This document shows positions 14,674-22,522 of a DNA stretch of 24,016 nucleotides, one piece after another. The DNA comes from DATBLZ01 sp036555065 (lineage in GTDB: Bacteria > Pseudomonadota > Gammaproteobacteria > Steroidobacterales > Rariloculaceae). The stretch is from NCBI GenBank assembly GCA_036555065.1, contig DATBLZ010000149.1, positions 1 through 24,016 of the forward strand. Direction: 5' to 3'. The stretch's first letter is position 1. The number at the start of each line of letters is the position of its first letter. A program made the position numbers and the translations under genes. The notes below the pieces were generated by a model. That model did no database searches and was not told where the DNA came from. It saw only the letters and a list, made by a program, of their open reading frames with translations.

Positions 14674-15039
14674 ATGACCTACCGGGAGATCTACGCGATC
14701 GTGCGCCGCGTTCCGCGGGGCCAGGTTGCGACCTACGGGCTCATCGCGCGGCTCGCGGGCATCCCCCGGCATGCGCGCCGCGTCGGTTACGCGCTCGCGG
14801 CGCTGCGCGAGGACGGCGTCCCTTGGCATCGCGTGGTCAACGCGAAAGGCGAAATCAGCCTGCGGCCGACGGCCGGCTACGCGGAGCAACGCGGACTGCT
14901 CGAACGCGAAGGCGTGGTTTTCGATGCGGAGGGCCGAATCGACTTGGCGCGGTTTCAGTGGCGGCCGTGTATAGGTTCCCCGCTCGATTCCCTTACTCGC
15001 GTGCGAGCACCTCGAGGACGTAGCTCGCCACGTCGTTGA
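14674..15039 (+). CDS. Alkyltransferase-like protein (ATL, MGMT family, PWHR)
   Basis: This 121-residue protein is related to O6-alkylguanine-DNA alkyltransferase. YREIYAIVRRVPRGQVATYG (3-22) and the helix-turn-helix region ARLAGIPRHARRVGYALAAL are typical. The motif at about 49-52 is PWHR, whereas active enzymes have PCHR, so the alkyl-accepting cysteine is replaced by Trp. ATL proteins bind alkylated guanine through this fold and an arginine finger (here in RRVGYAL) and pass the lesion to nucleotide excision repair. The start at 14674 gives the normal ATL N-terminus. The last 24 residues or so (after FQWRP) are Arg/Ser-rich and unlike the family, and they overlap the end of the convergent PQQ dehydrogenase gene by 47 bp. 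The natural stop may have been lost. Confidence 0.9.
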   Translation: MTYREIYAIVRRVPRGQVATYGLIARLAGIPRHARRVGYALAALREDGVPWHRVVNAKGEISLRPTAGYAEQRGLLEREGVVFDAEGRIDLARFQWRPCIGSPLDSLTRVRAPRGRSSPRR

Positions 15040-17080
15040 GATCAGCAGGGGAGTAGACGCGGCCGAACGCGGGCATCGAGTTGCGGCCGTCGGCCGCAAC
15101 CGCGCGAATCGTCTCGATCGCAAGGCCGCCGAGCAACGTCGGTCCGCCGCCGTGCCCGCCATCGCCGGCTTCACCATGGCACGCGATGCACGCTTCCGCA
15201 TACAACATGCGCCCGTGCTCGAGGTCGACGGGGCGCGCTTGCTCGGCCGCAGCGCGCGGCGGCCCGAAGCCGAAGCCGGGCGCGGCGCTCGCCGTCGGCA
15301 GCGACTTCATCGTGCCGTGCAGCGCGAACATCCAAATGCCGTCGCCGCGCTTCGCGCCCGCGAAGACGCCGCCGCCGGCGTGCACGACCACGAATTGGCG
15401 ACCCTCGTGCTCGAATGTCGTCACGGTCGTATTGACGCCGGCGTCGGTCATGAACTCCCATAGCTTGACGCCGTTGCTCTTGTCGAGCGCGGTCAACCGC
15501 CCGTCGTTGCGGCCGACGAAGAGGAGCCCGCCCGCGGTGACGACGGATCCGCTGTAGCAGATCTCGCGCCACTGCTGGCGCCATGCGATTCGATTCGTGC
15601 GCACATCGAGCGCCGCGAGAATGCCGCGGTCGTCGGCCTCGGCCTGCGTGAATCGTCCGCCCATGTAGACCTGATTCGCAGCCGGCTGCCCGAGATTTGC
15701 ATCGACGCTGAATGAGTTGATTCGATCCGTTGCGCAAACATAGAGCAGGTTCGTCTCGGGGTCGTACGAGCTCGGCGGCCAATTCGCGCCGCCCATCGTG
15801 CCGGGCTTGAGCGCGATCGGCTCGGTCCAGAACGGCGTGAAGATCTTGCCGTCGTTGATGACGGTCGCGCCGCTCGGAATGATGCTCGCGCCTTCGGGCG
15901 GAATGTCGATCGATTGCGGCACGATCGCGTCGCCGACCGGATACGGCTGTGTGGCTGCGGTCGCTTGCCGAGGTTCCTGCGGCACGGGCCGCTCCTCGAT
16001 GCCGATCAGCGGCTCGCCGGTCTCCCGGTCCAATATGTACGCCCAACCGGTCTTCGAGACCTCGACGAGACCTTTGCGCGGCACGCCGCCGATGACGGCA
16101 TCGAACAGCACGATCGGATTCGGCGAGTCGTAGTCCCAGATGTCGTGATGCACCTGCTGGAAATGCCAGCGGTACTCACCCGTGTGCGCATCGATCGCGA
16201 CGATCGAGACGCTGAAGAGGTTGTCGCCCGGGCGCACGCCGCCGTGGAGATCGGGCCCCGGATTCCCCGTCGAGAAATAGACGAGCCCGAGCGCGGGGTC
16301 GACCGCGGGCGTCTGCCAAACCGGCGCGCCGCCGAATTGCCAGGCGTTGCTGTCTTGCGGCCAGGTGTCGTGGCCGATCTCGCCGGGCGCTGGGACGGTG
16401 TGGAATGTCCACGCCTCCTCGCCGTCCCGCGCGCGGAGCGCTGTCACGCGGCCGCGGCTTGCCATCTCGCCGCCCGAGTAGCCGACGATTACGAGCCCAT
16501 CGTAGTAAAGAGGCGCGCTCGTCAAGCTCAAGCCCTGCTGCCAGATCGGCGGCGTTGACCACACGACATCGCCGGTTCTTTGATCGAGCGCGACGACTTT
16601 GGTGTCGAGCTGTGCAACAAACACCTTGCCGTCACCGATCGCAACGCCGCGGCTGGAACGGCCCATCGGCACGCCGCTGCGCGGATCGGGATTGCCGTGG
16701 TAGGTCCAGAGAATCGCGCCCGTATCGACGTCGAGCGCGAATACGTCGTTCGCGCCGTTGATGACGTAGAGCGTGCCCGCATACGCGAGAATCTGCGCTT
16801 GACCGGAATTGTTCTGCCCCGCTCCCGAGCCCATGCCCGTGCGCCAAAGGGCCTTGAGCTCACCGACGTTGTCGCGGTTGATTTGCGTGAGCGGCGAGTA
16901 ACGCTGGTTGAAAATGTTGCCGCCGTTCGTGATCCAGTTCGCGCGCGGCGGCGCTGTCAGATCGGAAGCGCTGAATGCCGGCGCAGGCTCGATATCGGGC
17001 TCAATGGCGCCCGATTGTGCGTCGGCCTGGCCCGCGGCCGCGACGCAGAGTGCGCCGCCGGCCAAAGCGATGAATCGCAT
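14993..17080 (-). CDS. PQQ-dependent dehydrogenase with fused cytochrome c domain
   Basis: This is a 695-residue periplasmic quinohaemoprotein. It has a signal peptide (1-21, AGQADA). An eight-bladed propeller spans about 45-590, with repeated W-motif blades such as NDVFALDVDTGAILWTYHG and TKVVALDQRTGDVVWS. A C-terminal cytochrome c domain has haem motif CIACH (631-635) and axial Met669. Metal and catalytic residues appear as Glu205 (GGEMASRGR), Asn273 (STGNPGPD) and Asp316 (HHDIWDYD), with a second Asp at 318. The vicinal Cys-Cys pair seen in methanol- and ethanol-type enzymes is absent; the only cysteines are scattered. It oxidises an alcohol, aldehyde or sugar and passes electrons to the fused haem. 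PQQ synthesis genes are not in the window. The start has GAGGGAA about 8 nt upstream. Confidence 0.92.
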   Translation of the reverse strand: MRFIALAGGALCVAAAGQADAQSGAIEPDIEPAPAFSASDLTAPPRANWITNGGNIFNQRYSPLTQINRDNVGELKALWRTGMGSGAGQNNSGQAQILAYAGTLYVINGANDVFALDVDTGAILWTYHGNPDPRSGVPMGRSSRGVAIGDGKVFVAQLDTKVVALDQRTGDVVWSTPPIWQQGLSLTSAPLYYDGLVIVGYSGGEMASRGRVTALRARDGEEAWTFHTVPAPGEIGHDTWPQDSNAWQFGGAPVWQTPAVDPALGLVYFSTGNPGPDLHGGVRPGDNLFSVSIVAIDAHTGEYRWHFQQVHHDIWDYDSPNPIVLFDAVIGGVPRKGLVEVSKTGWAYILDRETGEPLIGIEERPVPQEPRQATAATQPYPVGDAIVPQSIDIPPEGASIIPSGATVINDGKIFTPFWTEPIALKPGTMGGANWPPSSYDPETNLLYVCATDRINSFSVDANLGQPAANQVYMGGRFTQAEADDRGILAALDVRTNRIAWRQQWREICYSGSVVTAGGLLFVGRNDGRLTALDKSNGVKLWEFMTDAGVNTTVTTFEHEGRQFVVVHAGGGVFAGAKRGDGIWMFALHGTMKSLPTASAAPGFGFGPPRAAAEQARPVDLEHGRMLYAEACIACHGEAGDGGHGGGPTLLGGLAIETIRAVAADGRNSMPAFGRVYSPADLNDVASYVLEVLARE

Positions 17081-17227
17081 GCGCTCGTTTCCCTCTGCGA
17101 AATCGCTCGGATGCTAGCCCAGCGGTCGCGCGGCGGGCAAGGTTCACGCGGGCGGCCCTCGGTACCGTGAATCCTGCACTGCCCGGCCGCGCGCACGCAT
17201 GCTCTGATCTCGGCCGAGGAAGTCACC

Positions 17228-17887
17228 ATGCGCTCGATCGCTCACTTCCTGGTTTCAGTTGTCGCCGCGCTGGCGCTGGCGGCGTGCCGTGGACACGACT
17301 CCGACAGCGAGCCGGCGCCGGCTGTCGACATCGGCGCATTGGTTGGCGTCTATGCGGGCGTTTTTCCGTGCGAGAACTGCCCCGGAATCGATACGCGGTT
17401 GTGGCTGCGTCCCGATGGCGCTTTTTTCATGCGGCAAGATCGTCGCGCCGCGGAAGGCGCCGACGTCGAGCGCACGAACGCCCTCGGCCGTTGGGCTTGG
17501 GATGGCGGCGCCGGCGAGCTGGTTTTGCGCGGTCACGGGCCCGAACGCCGTTTCCACTATGTCGACGGCGCCTTGCAAATGGCCGTGGCGGGCTTGCCCC
17601 ACGTGCTCCAGCGCGACAGTGCCGAGCCGCCGTTTACCGATCGCGTCAGGCTCGAAGGGCAATACGAATCGTCGGTCGGCGTTGGCACCTTGCGCGAGTG
17701 CGCTACGGGCCTCGCGCTTACCGTTCGCGACGACAACGGCGGCCGAAACCTGCGGCGCCGTCATCGAGCCGTGAGCCCGGCGAACCGCACTGCCTGGGTG
17801 GCGATCGAGGCCCATCTCGGGTACGAGCGCGGCGAGGTCGTGGCCGTCGATCGTTTGCTCGCGATTCGTCCGGGCCAGAGCTGTTAG
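17228..17887 (+). CDS. NlpE-like lipoprotein (copper resistance / envelope stress type)
   Basis: This 219-residue lipoprotein has the signal MRSIAHFLVSVVAALALAAC, with Cys20 as lipidation site. The first domain matches the NlpE N-terminal domain: GVYAGVFPCENCPGIDTRLW (about 40-59) with the CxxC motif at Cys48 and Cys51, then LRPDGAFFMRQD. A later region (about 138-215, from RLEGQYESSVGVGTLREC) is not clearly assigned and ends in PGQSC. E. coli NlpE senses lipoprotein or surface stress and activates Cpx; it is also linked to copper. The start is well supported by GAGGAAG 5 nt before the ATG. The gene stands alone between the divergent PQQ dehydrogenase gene and the convergent aldolase gene. 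Confidence 0.77.
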   Translation: MRSIAHFLVSVVAALALAACRGHDSDSEPAPAVDIGALVGVYAGVFPCENCPGIDTRLWLRPDGAFFMRQDRRAAEGADVERTNALGRWAWDGGAGELVLRGHGPERRFHYVDGALQMAVAGLPHVLQRDSAEPPFTDRVRLEGQYESSVGVGTLRECATGLALTVRDDNGGRNLRRRHRAVSPANRTAWVAIEAHLGYERGEVVAVDRLLAIRPGQSC

Positions 17888-17924
17888 CGAGAATCGCGGC
17901 TAGAGCGGCTCCCACCACGGCTAA

Positions 17925-18623
17925 TTACTTCTCGAGGTCGGCCGGCGAATCCACGTAGACGAGCCCCGCCTTCGCGAGGCTGTCGCGCATCTTGTACAAA
18001 TCGAGCCCGAGCTCGCCGGTTGCGAGCCGCTTGCGCTTGCTCTCCTCGTTCGCGACGCGCTCGCGAGCGGCACGAAGAACGTTTTCGGCATGCTTGCGCA
18101 ACACGACGACGACGCCGTCATCGTCGGCGACGATGACATCGCCCGGCGTCACGAGCGCTCCGGCGACGATGACGGGAACGTTCACCGAGCCCACGGTCGC
18201 TTTGACGGTTCCCTTTGCGGAGATCGCACGGCTCCAGACCGGAAAAGCCATCGCGGTGAGGTCGCGGACATCGCGAACGCCGGCATCGATGACGAGCCCG
18301 ACGGCGCCGCGTGCCTTGAACGACGTCGCGAGCAAGTCGCCGAACAGGCCGTCGGTATTCGGCGCGCTTAAGGCCACGACGACGATATCGCCGGGCCTGA
18401 TCGCCTCGGCGGCGACGTGCAGCATCCAGTTGTCCCCGGGATGAGCGAGTGCCGTGACGGCTGTGCCGCCGATGCGCGCGCCCGCGTATATCGGCCGCAT
18501 GTGCGTCTGCAAGAGTCCCGTGCGCCCCTGCGCCTCATGCACGGTGGCGACGCCGAGCTCCCCCAACGCCCGCGCGGTTTCCGGTGCCGCGCGTTCGATG
18601 TTTTTGACAACGACGTTCTTCAC
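17925..18623 (-). CDS. 4-carboxy-4-hydroxy-2-oxoadipate aldolase / oxaloacetate decarboxylase
   Basis: This 232-residue class II pyruvate aldolase of the RraA-like HMG/CHA group corresponds to LigK/GalC/ProA. GVATVHEAQGRTGLLQTHMR is the family N-terminus, GDIVVVALSA follows, GDLLATSF (95-102) is the metal/pyruvate loop, and VIDAGVRDVRDL carries Arg117 and Asp118 of the active site. It splits 4-carboxy-4-hydroxy-2-oxoadipate into pyruvate and oxaloacetate, the last step of protocatechuate 4,5-cleavage and gallate degradation, and can decarboxylate oxaloacetate. It is cytoplasmic. The start is GTG (18621-18623) with GAGGGG upstream. None of the other pathway genes is in the window. It diverges from the CoA transferase, with 47 bp between start codons. 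RraA itself is less likely because it is shorter and lacks this N-terminus. Confidence 0.92.
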   Translation of the reverse strand: MKNVVVKNIERAAPETARALGELGVATVHEAQGRTGLLQTHMRPIYAGARIGGTAVTALAHPGDNWMLHVAAEAIRPGDIVVVALSAPNTDGLFGDLLATSFKARGAVGLVIDAGVRDVRDLTAMAFPVWSRAISAKGTVKATVGSVNVPVIVAGALVTPGDVIVADDDGVVVVLRKHAENVLRAARERVANEESKRKRLATGELGLDLYKMRDSLAKAGLVYVDSPADLEK

Positions 18624-18657
18624 TCGAGCACACCCCTCGACCGATTCGCACCGCCCT

Positions 18658-18663
18658 TATACT
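18658..18663 (+). promoter_or_regulatory. Putative -10 box of a leaderless CoA-transferase transcript
   Basis: TATACT ends 7 nt before the ATG at 18671, which puts the expected transcription start at or next to the A of the ATG. No Shine-Dalgarno is present. Confidence 0.45.
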
Positions 18664-18670
18664 AGCGCGA

Positions 18671-19840
18671 ATGAAGAACGATTCGCCGCTGCATGCGATT
18701 CGCGTGATCGACATGACTGAAGCGCTGGCCGGTCCTTACTGCGGGATGTTGCTCGGCGACTTGGGTGCCGACGTCATCAAAGTGGAGAGACCCGAGGTTG
18801 GCGATCAGTCGCGTACCTGGGGTCCGCCGTTTCTCGCGGGCGAAAGCGCGTACTTCTTATCGGTGAACCGAAACAAGCGCAGCATCGAGCTCGACATCAA
18901 GAAGCCCGGCGATCTCGATGTCCTGGAAAAGCTCGTGAAAACGGCCGACGTGTTTCTGACGAACAATCCGCGCATGCAGTCGCTCGAGCGCGCCGGCACC
19001 GATCCGCGAGCGCTCTGGCGCATCAATCCAGGGCTCATCTACGTCGCGATCAGCGGCTATGGGCACTCGGGCCCCAAAGCGGGCCGCAGCGGGTACGACA
19101 TCATCGCGCAGGGCGAGGCCGGGCTCATGGCGTTGACCGGGGCAACCGATGCCGGCCCGAGCCGCTTTCCCTCGCCAATGGCCGATATCTCCGGAGGAAT
19201 CTACGCGACGATAGGGACTTTGAGCGCGCTCTATGCGCGCGATGCCGGCGGCGGCACGGGGCAGCTCATCGACGTTGCGCTCGTCGACGCGCAAACCTCG
19301 TGGCTTGCGAACATCGCGGGCTCGTATTTCGCCGATGGCAAGCGGCCCACGCGCCTCGGCAATTCGCACCCGACGGTAACGCCGTATCAACCCGTGCGCG
19401 CGCGCGACAAGATGATGATCATCGCCGTCGGCAACGAGCGGCTGTGGCAGCGGTTTTGCGCGATCCTCGGGCTCGAGGCGACGGTCATGATCGATGAGCG
19501 CTTCGCAACGAACGTCGATCGCAACGAAAACCGCGCGACACTCATTCCGGTGCTCGAGCAGATCCTGGTCCAGCGCGACGCCGACGAATGGATCGAGCGA
19601 TTCGTCAAAGAGGGAATTCCAGCGGGACCGATCAACTTTCCGGATGACACGCTCAGCGACGCGCATATCCGGGCGCGCGGCATGATCGTCGAGCTCGAGC
19701 ATCCATTGATCGGCGTGGTGCGCTCGCTCGGGACCCCGATCGTCTTCGGGAGCAACGGGCCGACGTACCGCCGCCCGCCGCCGCTCCTCGGCGAGCACAA
19801 CGCCGAGATCCGCGCGGAGCTCCGCGACGCGGACGCCTGA
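18671..19840 (+). CDS. CaiB/BaiF family (class III) CoA transferase
   Basis: This 389-residue class III CoA transferase has the family opening IRVIDMTEALAGPYCGMLLG (10-29), LGADVIKVERPEVGDQSR, NRNKRSIELDIKKPG and ISGYGHSGP. The catalytic aspartate is Asp172 in SPMADISGG, the residue that forms the acyl-aspartyl/CoA intermediate. It moves CoA from an acyl-CoA donor such as succinyl-CoA to an organic acid; the acceptor cannot be read from sequence. The length and C-terminal PPPLLGEHNAEI are normal, so it should be active. It diverges from the aldolase gene and may be co-regulated with it in breakdown of an aromatic or dicarboxylic acid. No ribosome-binding site is seen. Confidence 0.92.
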   Translation: MKNDSPLHAIRVIDMTEALAGPYCGMLLGDLGADVIKVERPEVGDQSRTWGPPFLAGESAYFLSVNRNKRSIELDIKKPGDLDVLEKLVKTADVFLTNNPRMQSLERAGTDPRALWRINPGLIYVAISGYGHSGPKAGRSGYDIIAQGEAGLMALTGATDAGPSRFPSPMADISGGIYATIGTLSALYARDAGGGTGQLIDVALVDAQTSWLANIAGSYFADGKRPTRLGNSHPTVTPYQPVRARDKMMIIAVGNERLWQRFCAILGLEATVMIDERFATNVDRNENRATLIPVLEQILVQRDADEWIERFVKEGIPAGPINFPDDTLSDAHIRARGMIVELEHPLIGVVRSLGTPIVFGSNGPTYRRPPPLLGEHNAEIRAELRDADA

Positions 19841-19867
19841 ACGCGTCCCGGGCCTAGCTCACAGCGC

Positions 19868-19942
19868 CCTCTCCAGGGCCGTCGCGCGCAGGGACGCGCG
19901 CGCCGGAGCCCCCATGAGGGGTTCACGGCGTCCCTGGAAAGG
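19868..19942. repeat. Structured inverted-repeat element between convergent genes
   Basis: An outer stem pairs 19868-19878 with 19932-19942 (11 bp, one mismatch, core TCCAGGG/CCCTGGA). Inside lie two smaller hairpins: CGCGCGC (19883-19889) with GCGCGCG (19896-19902), and CCCC-ATGA-GGGG (19910-19921). The GAGCCCCCATGAGGGG and TTCACGGCGTCCCTGG segments remind me of intergenic repeats seen in several gammaproteobacterial genomes, from memory and unchecked. It could act as a two-way transcription terminator or mRNA stabiliser for the CoA transferase and galU genes. Confidence 0.6.
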
Positions 19943-19988
19943 CCTCATGCGAGCTATCTGCGGGTGCGGGACACCGTTTGCGGCGAGC

Positions 19989-20861
19989 TCAGCGCTCCCA
20001 GACGCTCTGGAGGTACGCGCGGAAATTCTCGCCTAGGTCGGGATGGCGCAGCGCGTACTCGACGGTCGCGCGCAGGTAGCCCATCTTGCTGCCGCAGTCG
20101 TAGCGCGTGCCGGCGAACTGCAGCACGTGCACGGGCTCCTTCGCGAGTAGAGCCGCGATTCCGTCGGTGAGCTGGATCTCCCCGCCCGCGCCGCGCTCCG
20201 TGCGCTCGAGCTCGTCGAAAATCGCCGGCGTCAGGATATAGCGGCCGACGACTGCGAGGTTCGAAGGCGCTGCTTCGGGTTTCGGCTTTTCGACGATGCG
20301 GGTTACGCGCTGCACGCCGTGCTCTAGCTCCTCGACGGCCACGATGCCGTAACTTGCGGTCTGGTCGGCAGGCACGGTTTCGACGCCGAGCACGCTGCAA
20401 TGGTGAGCGTCGAAGTGTCGGCGCATCTGCTCGAGACACGCGACTTCGCTGTGGATAAGGTCGTCGGCAAGGTGCACGAAGAACGGCTCATCGCCGACGG
20501 CAGGGCGTGCGCAAAGGACCGCATGACCCAAGCCCAGCGGCACTCCCTGACGGATATACACGCACGCAACGCCGGGCGGGACGATGTCGCGGATCATCGC
20601 GAGCTGGTCGAGCTTCCCGCCTGCTTCGAGCGTGTGCTCGAGCTCGAAGTCGACGTCGAAATGATCCTCGATCGCGCGTTTCGAAGCGCCGGTCACGAAC
20701 ACGAGCTTGGTGGCCCCAGCCGCGAGCGCTTCCTCGACCGCGTATTGGATCAGCGGCTTATCGACGATCGGCAGCATCTCTTTCGGTAACGCTTTGGTCA
20801 CCGGAAGAAAGCGCGTACCCCTACCCGCCACCGGAAAGACCGCGCTTCGTACGCTTGCCAT
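19989..20861 (-). CDS. galU: UTP-glucose-1-phosphate uridylyltransferase
   Basis: This 290-residue GalU makes UDP-glucose from UTP and glucose-1-phosphate for LPS, exopolysaccharide and glycan synthesis in the cytoplasm. The N-terminal nucleotide-binding loop GRGTRFLPVTKALPKEML (14-31), PLIQYAVEEA, GLGHAVLCA, FVHLADDLI with the metal-binding Asp, IVEKPKPEAAPSNLAVVGRY and the late GGEIQLTDGI are all in family order. Length is normal. The ATG at 20859-20861 has GGAA 7 nt upstream. The preceding gene ends in an intrinsic terminator, so galU needs its own promoter in the 50-bp stretch 20862-20911. It fits with the neighbouring LPS-assembly genes lapA and lapB. Confidence 0.95.
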   Translation of the reverse strand: MASVRSAVFPVAGRGTRFLPVTKALPKEMLPIVDKPLIQYAVEEALAAGATKLVFVTGASKRAIEDHFDVDFELEHTLEAGGKLDQLAMIRDIVPPGVACVYIRQGVPLGLGHAVLCARPAVGDEPFFVHLADDLIHSEVACLEQMRRHFDAHHCSVLGVETVPADQTASYGIVAVEELEHGVQRVTRIVEKPKPEAAPSNLAVVGRYILTPAIFDELERTERGAGGEIQLTDGIAALLAKEPVHVLQFAGTRYDCGSKMGYLRATVEYALRHPDLGENFRAYLQSVWER

Positions 20862-20910
20862 GGGTGTTCCATGATACTTCAGCGGCAGCGCCCATCGCGT
20901 GCGTCGTCCG

Positions 20911-20944
20911 AAAAAAAGAGGTCCGAGCGAGCTGCTCGGACCTC
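20911..20944 (-). terminator. Intrinsic terminator of the comEA-like gene
   Basis: On the minus strand an 11-bp perfect stem (GAGGTCCGAGC / GCTCGGACCTC, loop of 5) is followed directly by seven T residues. It starts 14 nt after the comEA-like stop codon and separates the rpsA-to-comEA block from galU. Confidence 0.88.
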
Positions 20945-20957
20945 ATGCGCTCGAAGG

Positions 20958-21236
20958 CTATTTCGCGGCTGGCTGGTCCGTCACGCGAATGTTGGCGCGA
21001 TTCATCTCCACGATGCGGGCGCCGACGCCTTTGACGCGCGCGAGCGCGTCCGGCGAATCGTACCGACCGTTCTGCTCGCGGTCGCGCACGATCTCGGCCG
21101 CGAGCGCGGGTCCGATGCCGGTGAGCTCCGTCGCCAAGGTCTCTGCATCTGCCGTGTTGATGTTGACGGGGCCCGCGACCGCAACCGACGCGAACAACGC
21201 CACGCTCAAGGCCAGAAAGCCGCTCGACAATCTCAT
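20958..21236 (-). CDS. ComEA-like helix-hairpin-helix DNA-binding protein
   Basis: This 92-residue protein has a signal peptide (MRLSSGFLALSVALFASVAV, cleavage near AG/PV). One ComEA-type helix-hairpin-helix domain follows: VNINTADAETLATELTGIGP, then AAEIVRDREQNGRYDSPDAL and VKGVGARIVEMNRANI. Proteins of this kind bind double-stranded DNA without sequence specificity and sit in the periplasm, helping DNA uptake or simply called ComEA/YbaV-like. It lacks the membrane-anchored N-terminal domain of Bacillus ComEA, as is usual in proteobacteria. GAGGAG precedes the ATG at 21236; the longer frame upstream is not signal-like. It is separated from lapB by 104 bp. Confidence 0.86.
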   Translation of the reverse strand: MRLSSGFLALSVALFASVAVAGPVNINTADAETLATELTGIGPALAAEIVRDREQNGRYDSPDALARVKGVGARIVEMNRANIRVTDQPAAK

Positions 21237-21340
21237 TGCCGCACTCCTCGAAATGTATGGGAGCGCGATGCTACGCCCGCGCCGCGAGCGCGCGCAGTAA
21301 GTGAATCGCGCGATTTCGGCGAGTTTCGCGCCAGCGGGTA

Positions 21341-22522
21341 TCAGGCCATGAGCGAATCGATCGGTAGACGTTGAATCGGCCGAATCGATTCCCAGAGCTT
21401 GCAGCTCGGGCAATGCCAGATGAAGCGCTGCGTGCTGTAGCCGCAGTTCGTACAGCGATAGCGGGCGCTCGAGAGCGCGAGCTTGCGCAATGCATTGGCG
21501 ATACGCGTGAAAGCGGCCGTGCGGCGCCCGGCATCCGATGATTGGAGATCGTCGAGGTTGACGAGATTGCCGAGGATCTCATCGCGCACGACGAAGTCTT
21601 CGATGCACTTGACGAGCACCGGCGATCCCGTGAGCCCGCCGACGATAGCGGCATAGGCGACTTCGTTGGCGGCTTGCTTGTCGTTGGCGATGAGCGTCTC
21701 GACATACCGCTCGAAATCGGCGAGTCGACCCGTTGCCTCGAAGCACGAATAGAGGCTCGTGAAAATCTCGGAGATCAACGTCCGGTCGCGCTCGAGCACT
21801 TTTTGGAAGAGCCCAATCGCTTGCGGGTAATCCTTCTCGAGCTTGGCGAGCTCTGCGCGAATCAACGTCCCGCGCAGCGCCCCGGATTCGCTACGCACCG
21901 TACTCTTGAGATGCTCGCGCGCAAGTGCAGCATCGCCGTCGCGAAGCGCCTGCTCGGCGAGCTCGCAGTAGTAGTGCGCGACCTGACTCGACTTCTCGCC
22001 GCTCAAAACCTCGAGCTGCCGATGCATCTCGATGGCCTTCTTCCATTCCTGCTCGCGCTCGTAAATGTAGATGAGGCGTTCCAGAGCCTGTTTGCCGACG
22101 GATTCGCTTTCGCAGAGGTCGACGAAGATCTTCTCGGCGCGATCGAACAGGCCCGCGCCGAGATAATCCTCGCCGAGCGCAAACATGGCCTGCGAGCGCT
22201 GCTCTTCCGTGAGACTCGGGCGTGCCAAGAGATTCTGATGTACGCGAATGGCCCGGTCGACTTCACCGCGTCGCCGAAACAGATGCCCGAGCGCAAAGTG
22301 GGTCTCCAGTGTTTCTTCGTCGACCTTGGCCATCTGCAAAAACAATTCGAGGGCTTCGTCGGTGCGGCGGCTCAGGACGAGATTCAAGCCGCGGATGTAG
22401 TCGGCGCTGATGCGCGCCGGAGGCGCGTTGCGGTCTTTGTCGCCGAAACGGCCGAACGCCCAGCCGCTCGCAGCCCAGACGATCAGCAGCGCCGCGAGAA
22501 GGAAGGTCGCCTCAGTTGGCAT
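21341..22522 (-). CDS. lapB: Lipopolysaccharide assembly protein B (LapB/YciM)
   Basis: This 393-residue protein is anchored by one N-terminal membrane helix (about 5-22, TFLLAALLIVWAASGWAFG). Tetratricopeptide repeats facing the cytoplasm span about 40-330 (for example ALELFLQMAKVDEETLETHF and AIRVHQNLLARPSLTEEQRS). A C-terminal rubredoxin-like metal knuckle has Cys357 and Cys360 (CTNC), Cys371 and Cys374 (CPSC). LapB acts with FtsH to control LpxC level and so balances LPS synthesis. The ATG at 22520-22522 lies inside lapA, overlapping its stop by 11 nt, so it is translationally coupled. A longer frame upstream is Cys/Arg-rich shadow of lapA. Length and motifs are normal. Confidence 0.92.
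   Translation of the reverse strand: MPTEATFLLAALLIVWAASGWAFGRFGDKDRNAPPARISADYIRGLNLVLSRRTDEALELFLQMAKVDEETLETHFALGHLFRRRGEVDRAIRVHQNLLARPSLTEEQRSQAMFALGEDYLGAGLFDRAEKIFVDLCESESVGKQALERLIYIYEREQEWKKAIEMHRQLEVLSGEKSSQVAHYYCELAEQALRDGDAALAREHLKSTVRSESGALRGTLIRAELAKLEKDYPQAIGLFQKVLERDRTLISEIFTSLYSCFEATGRLADFERYVETLIANDKQAANEVAYAAIVGGLTGSPVLVKCIEDFVVRDEILGNLVNLDDLQSSDAGRRTAAFTRIANALRKLALSSARYRCTNCGYSTQRFIWHCPSCKLWESIRPIQRLPIDSLMA

Noticed and set aside
14035..15201. A 388-codon minus-strand frame across the oxygenase start and the ATL gene
   Set aside because: It overlaps two well-recognised genes and has only shadow-like composition.
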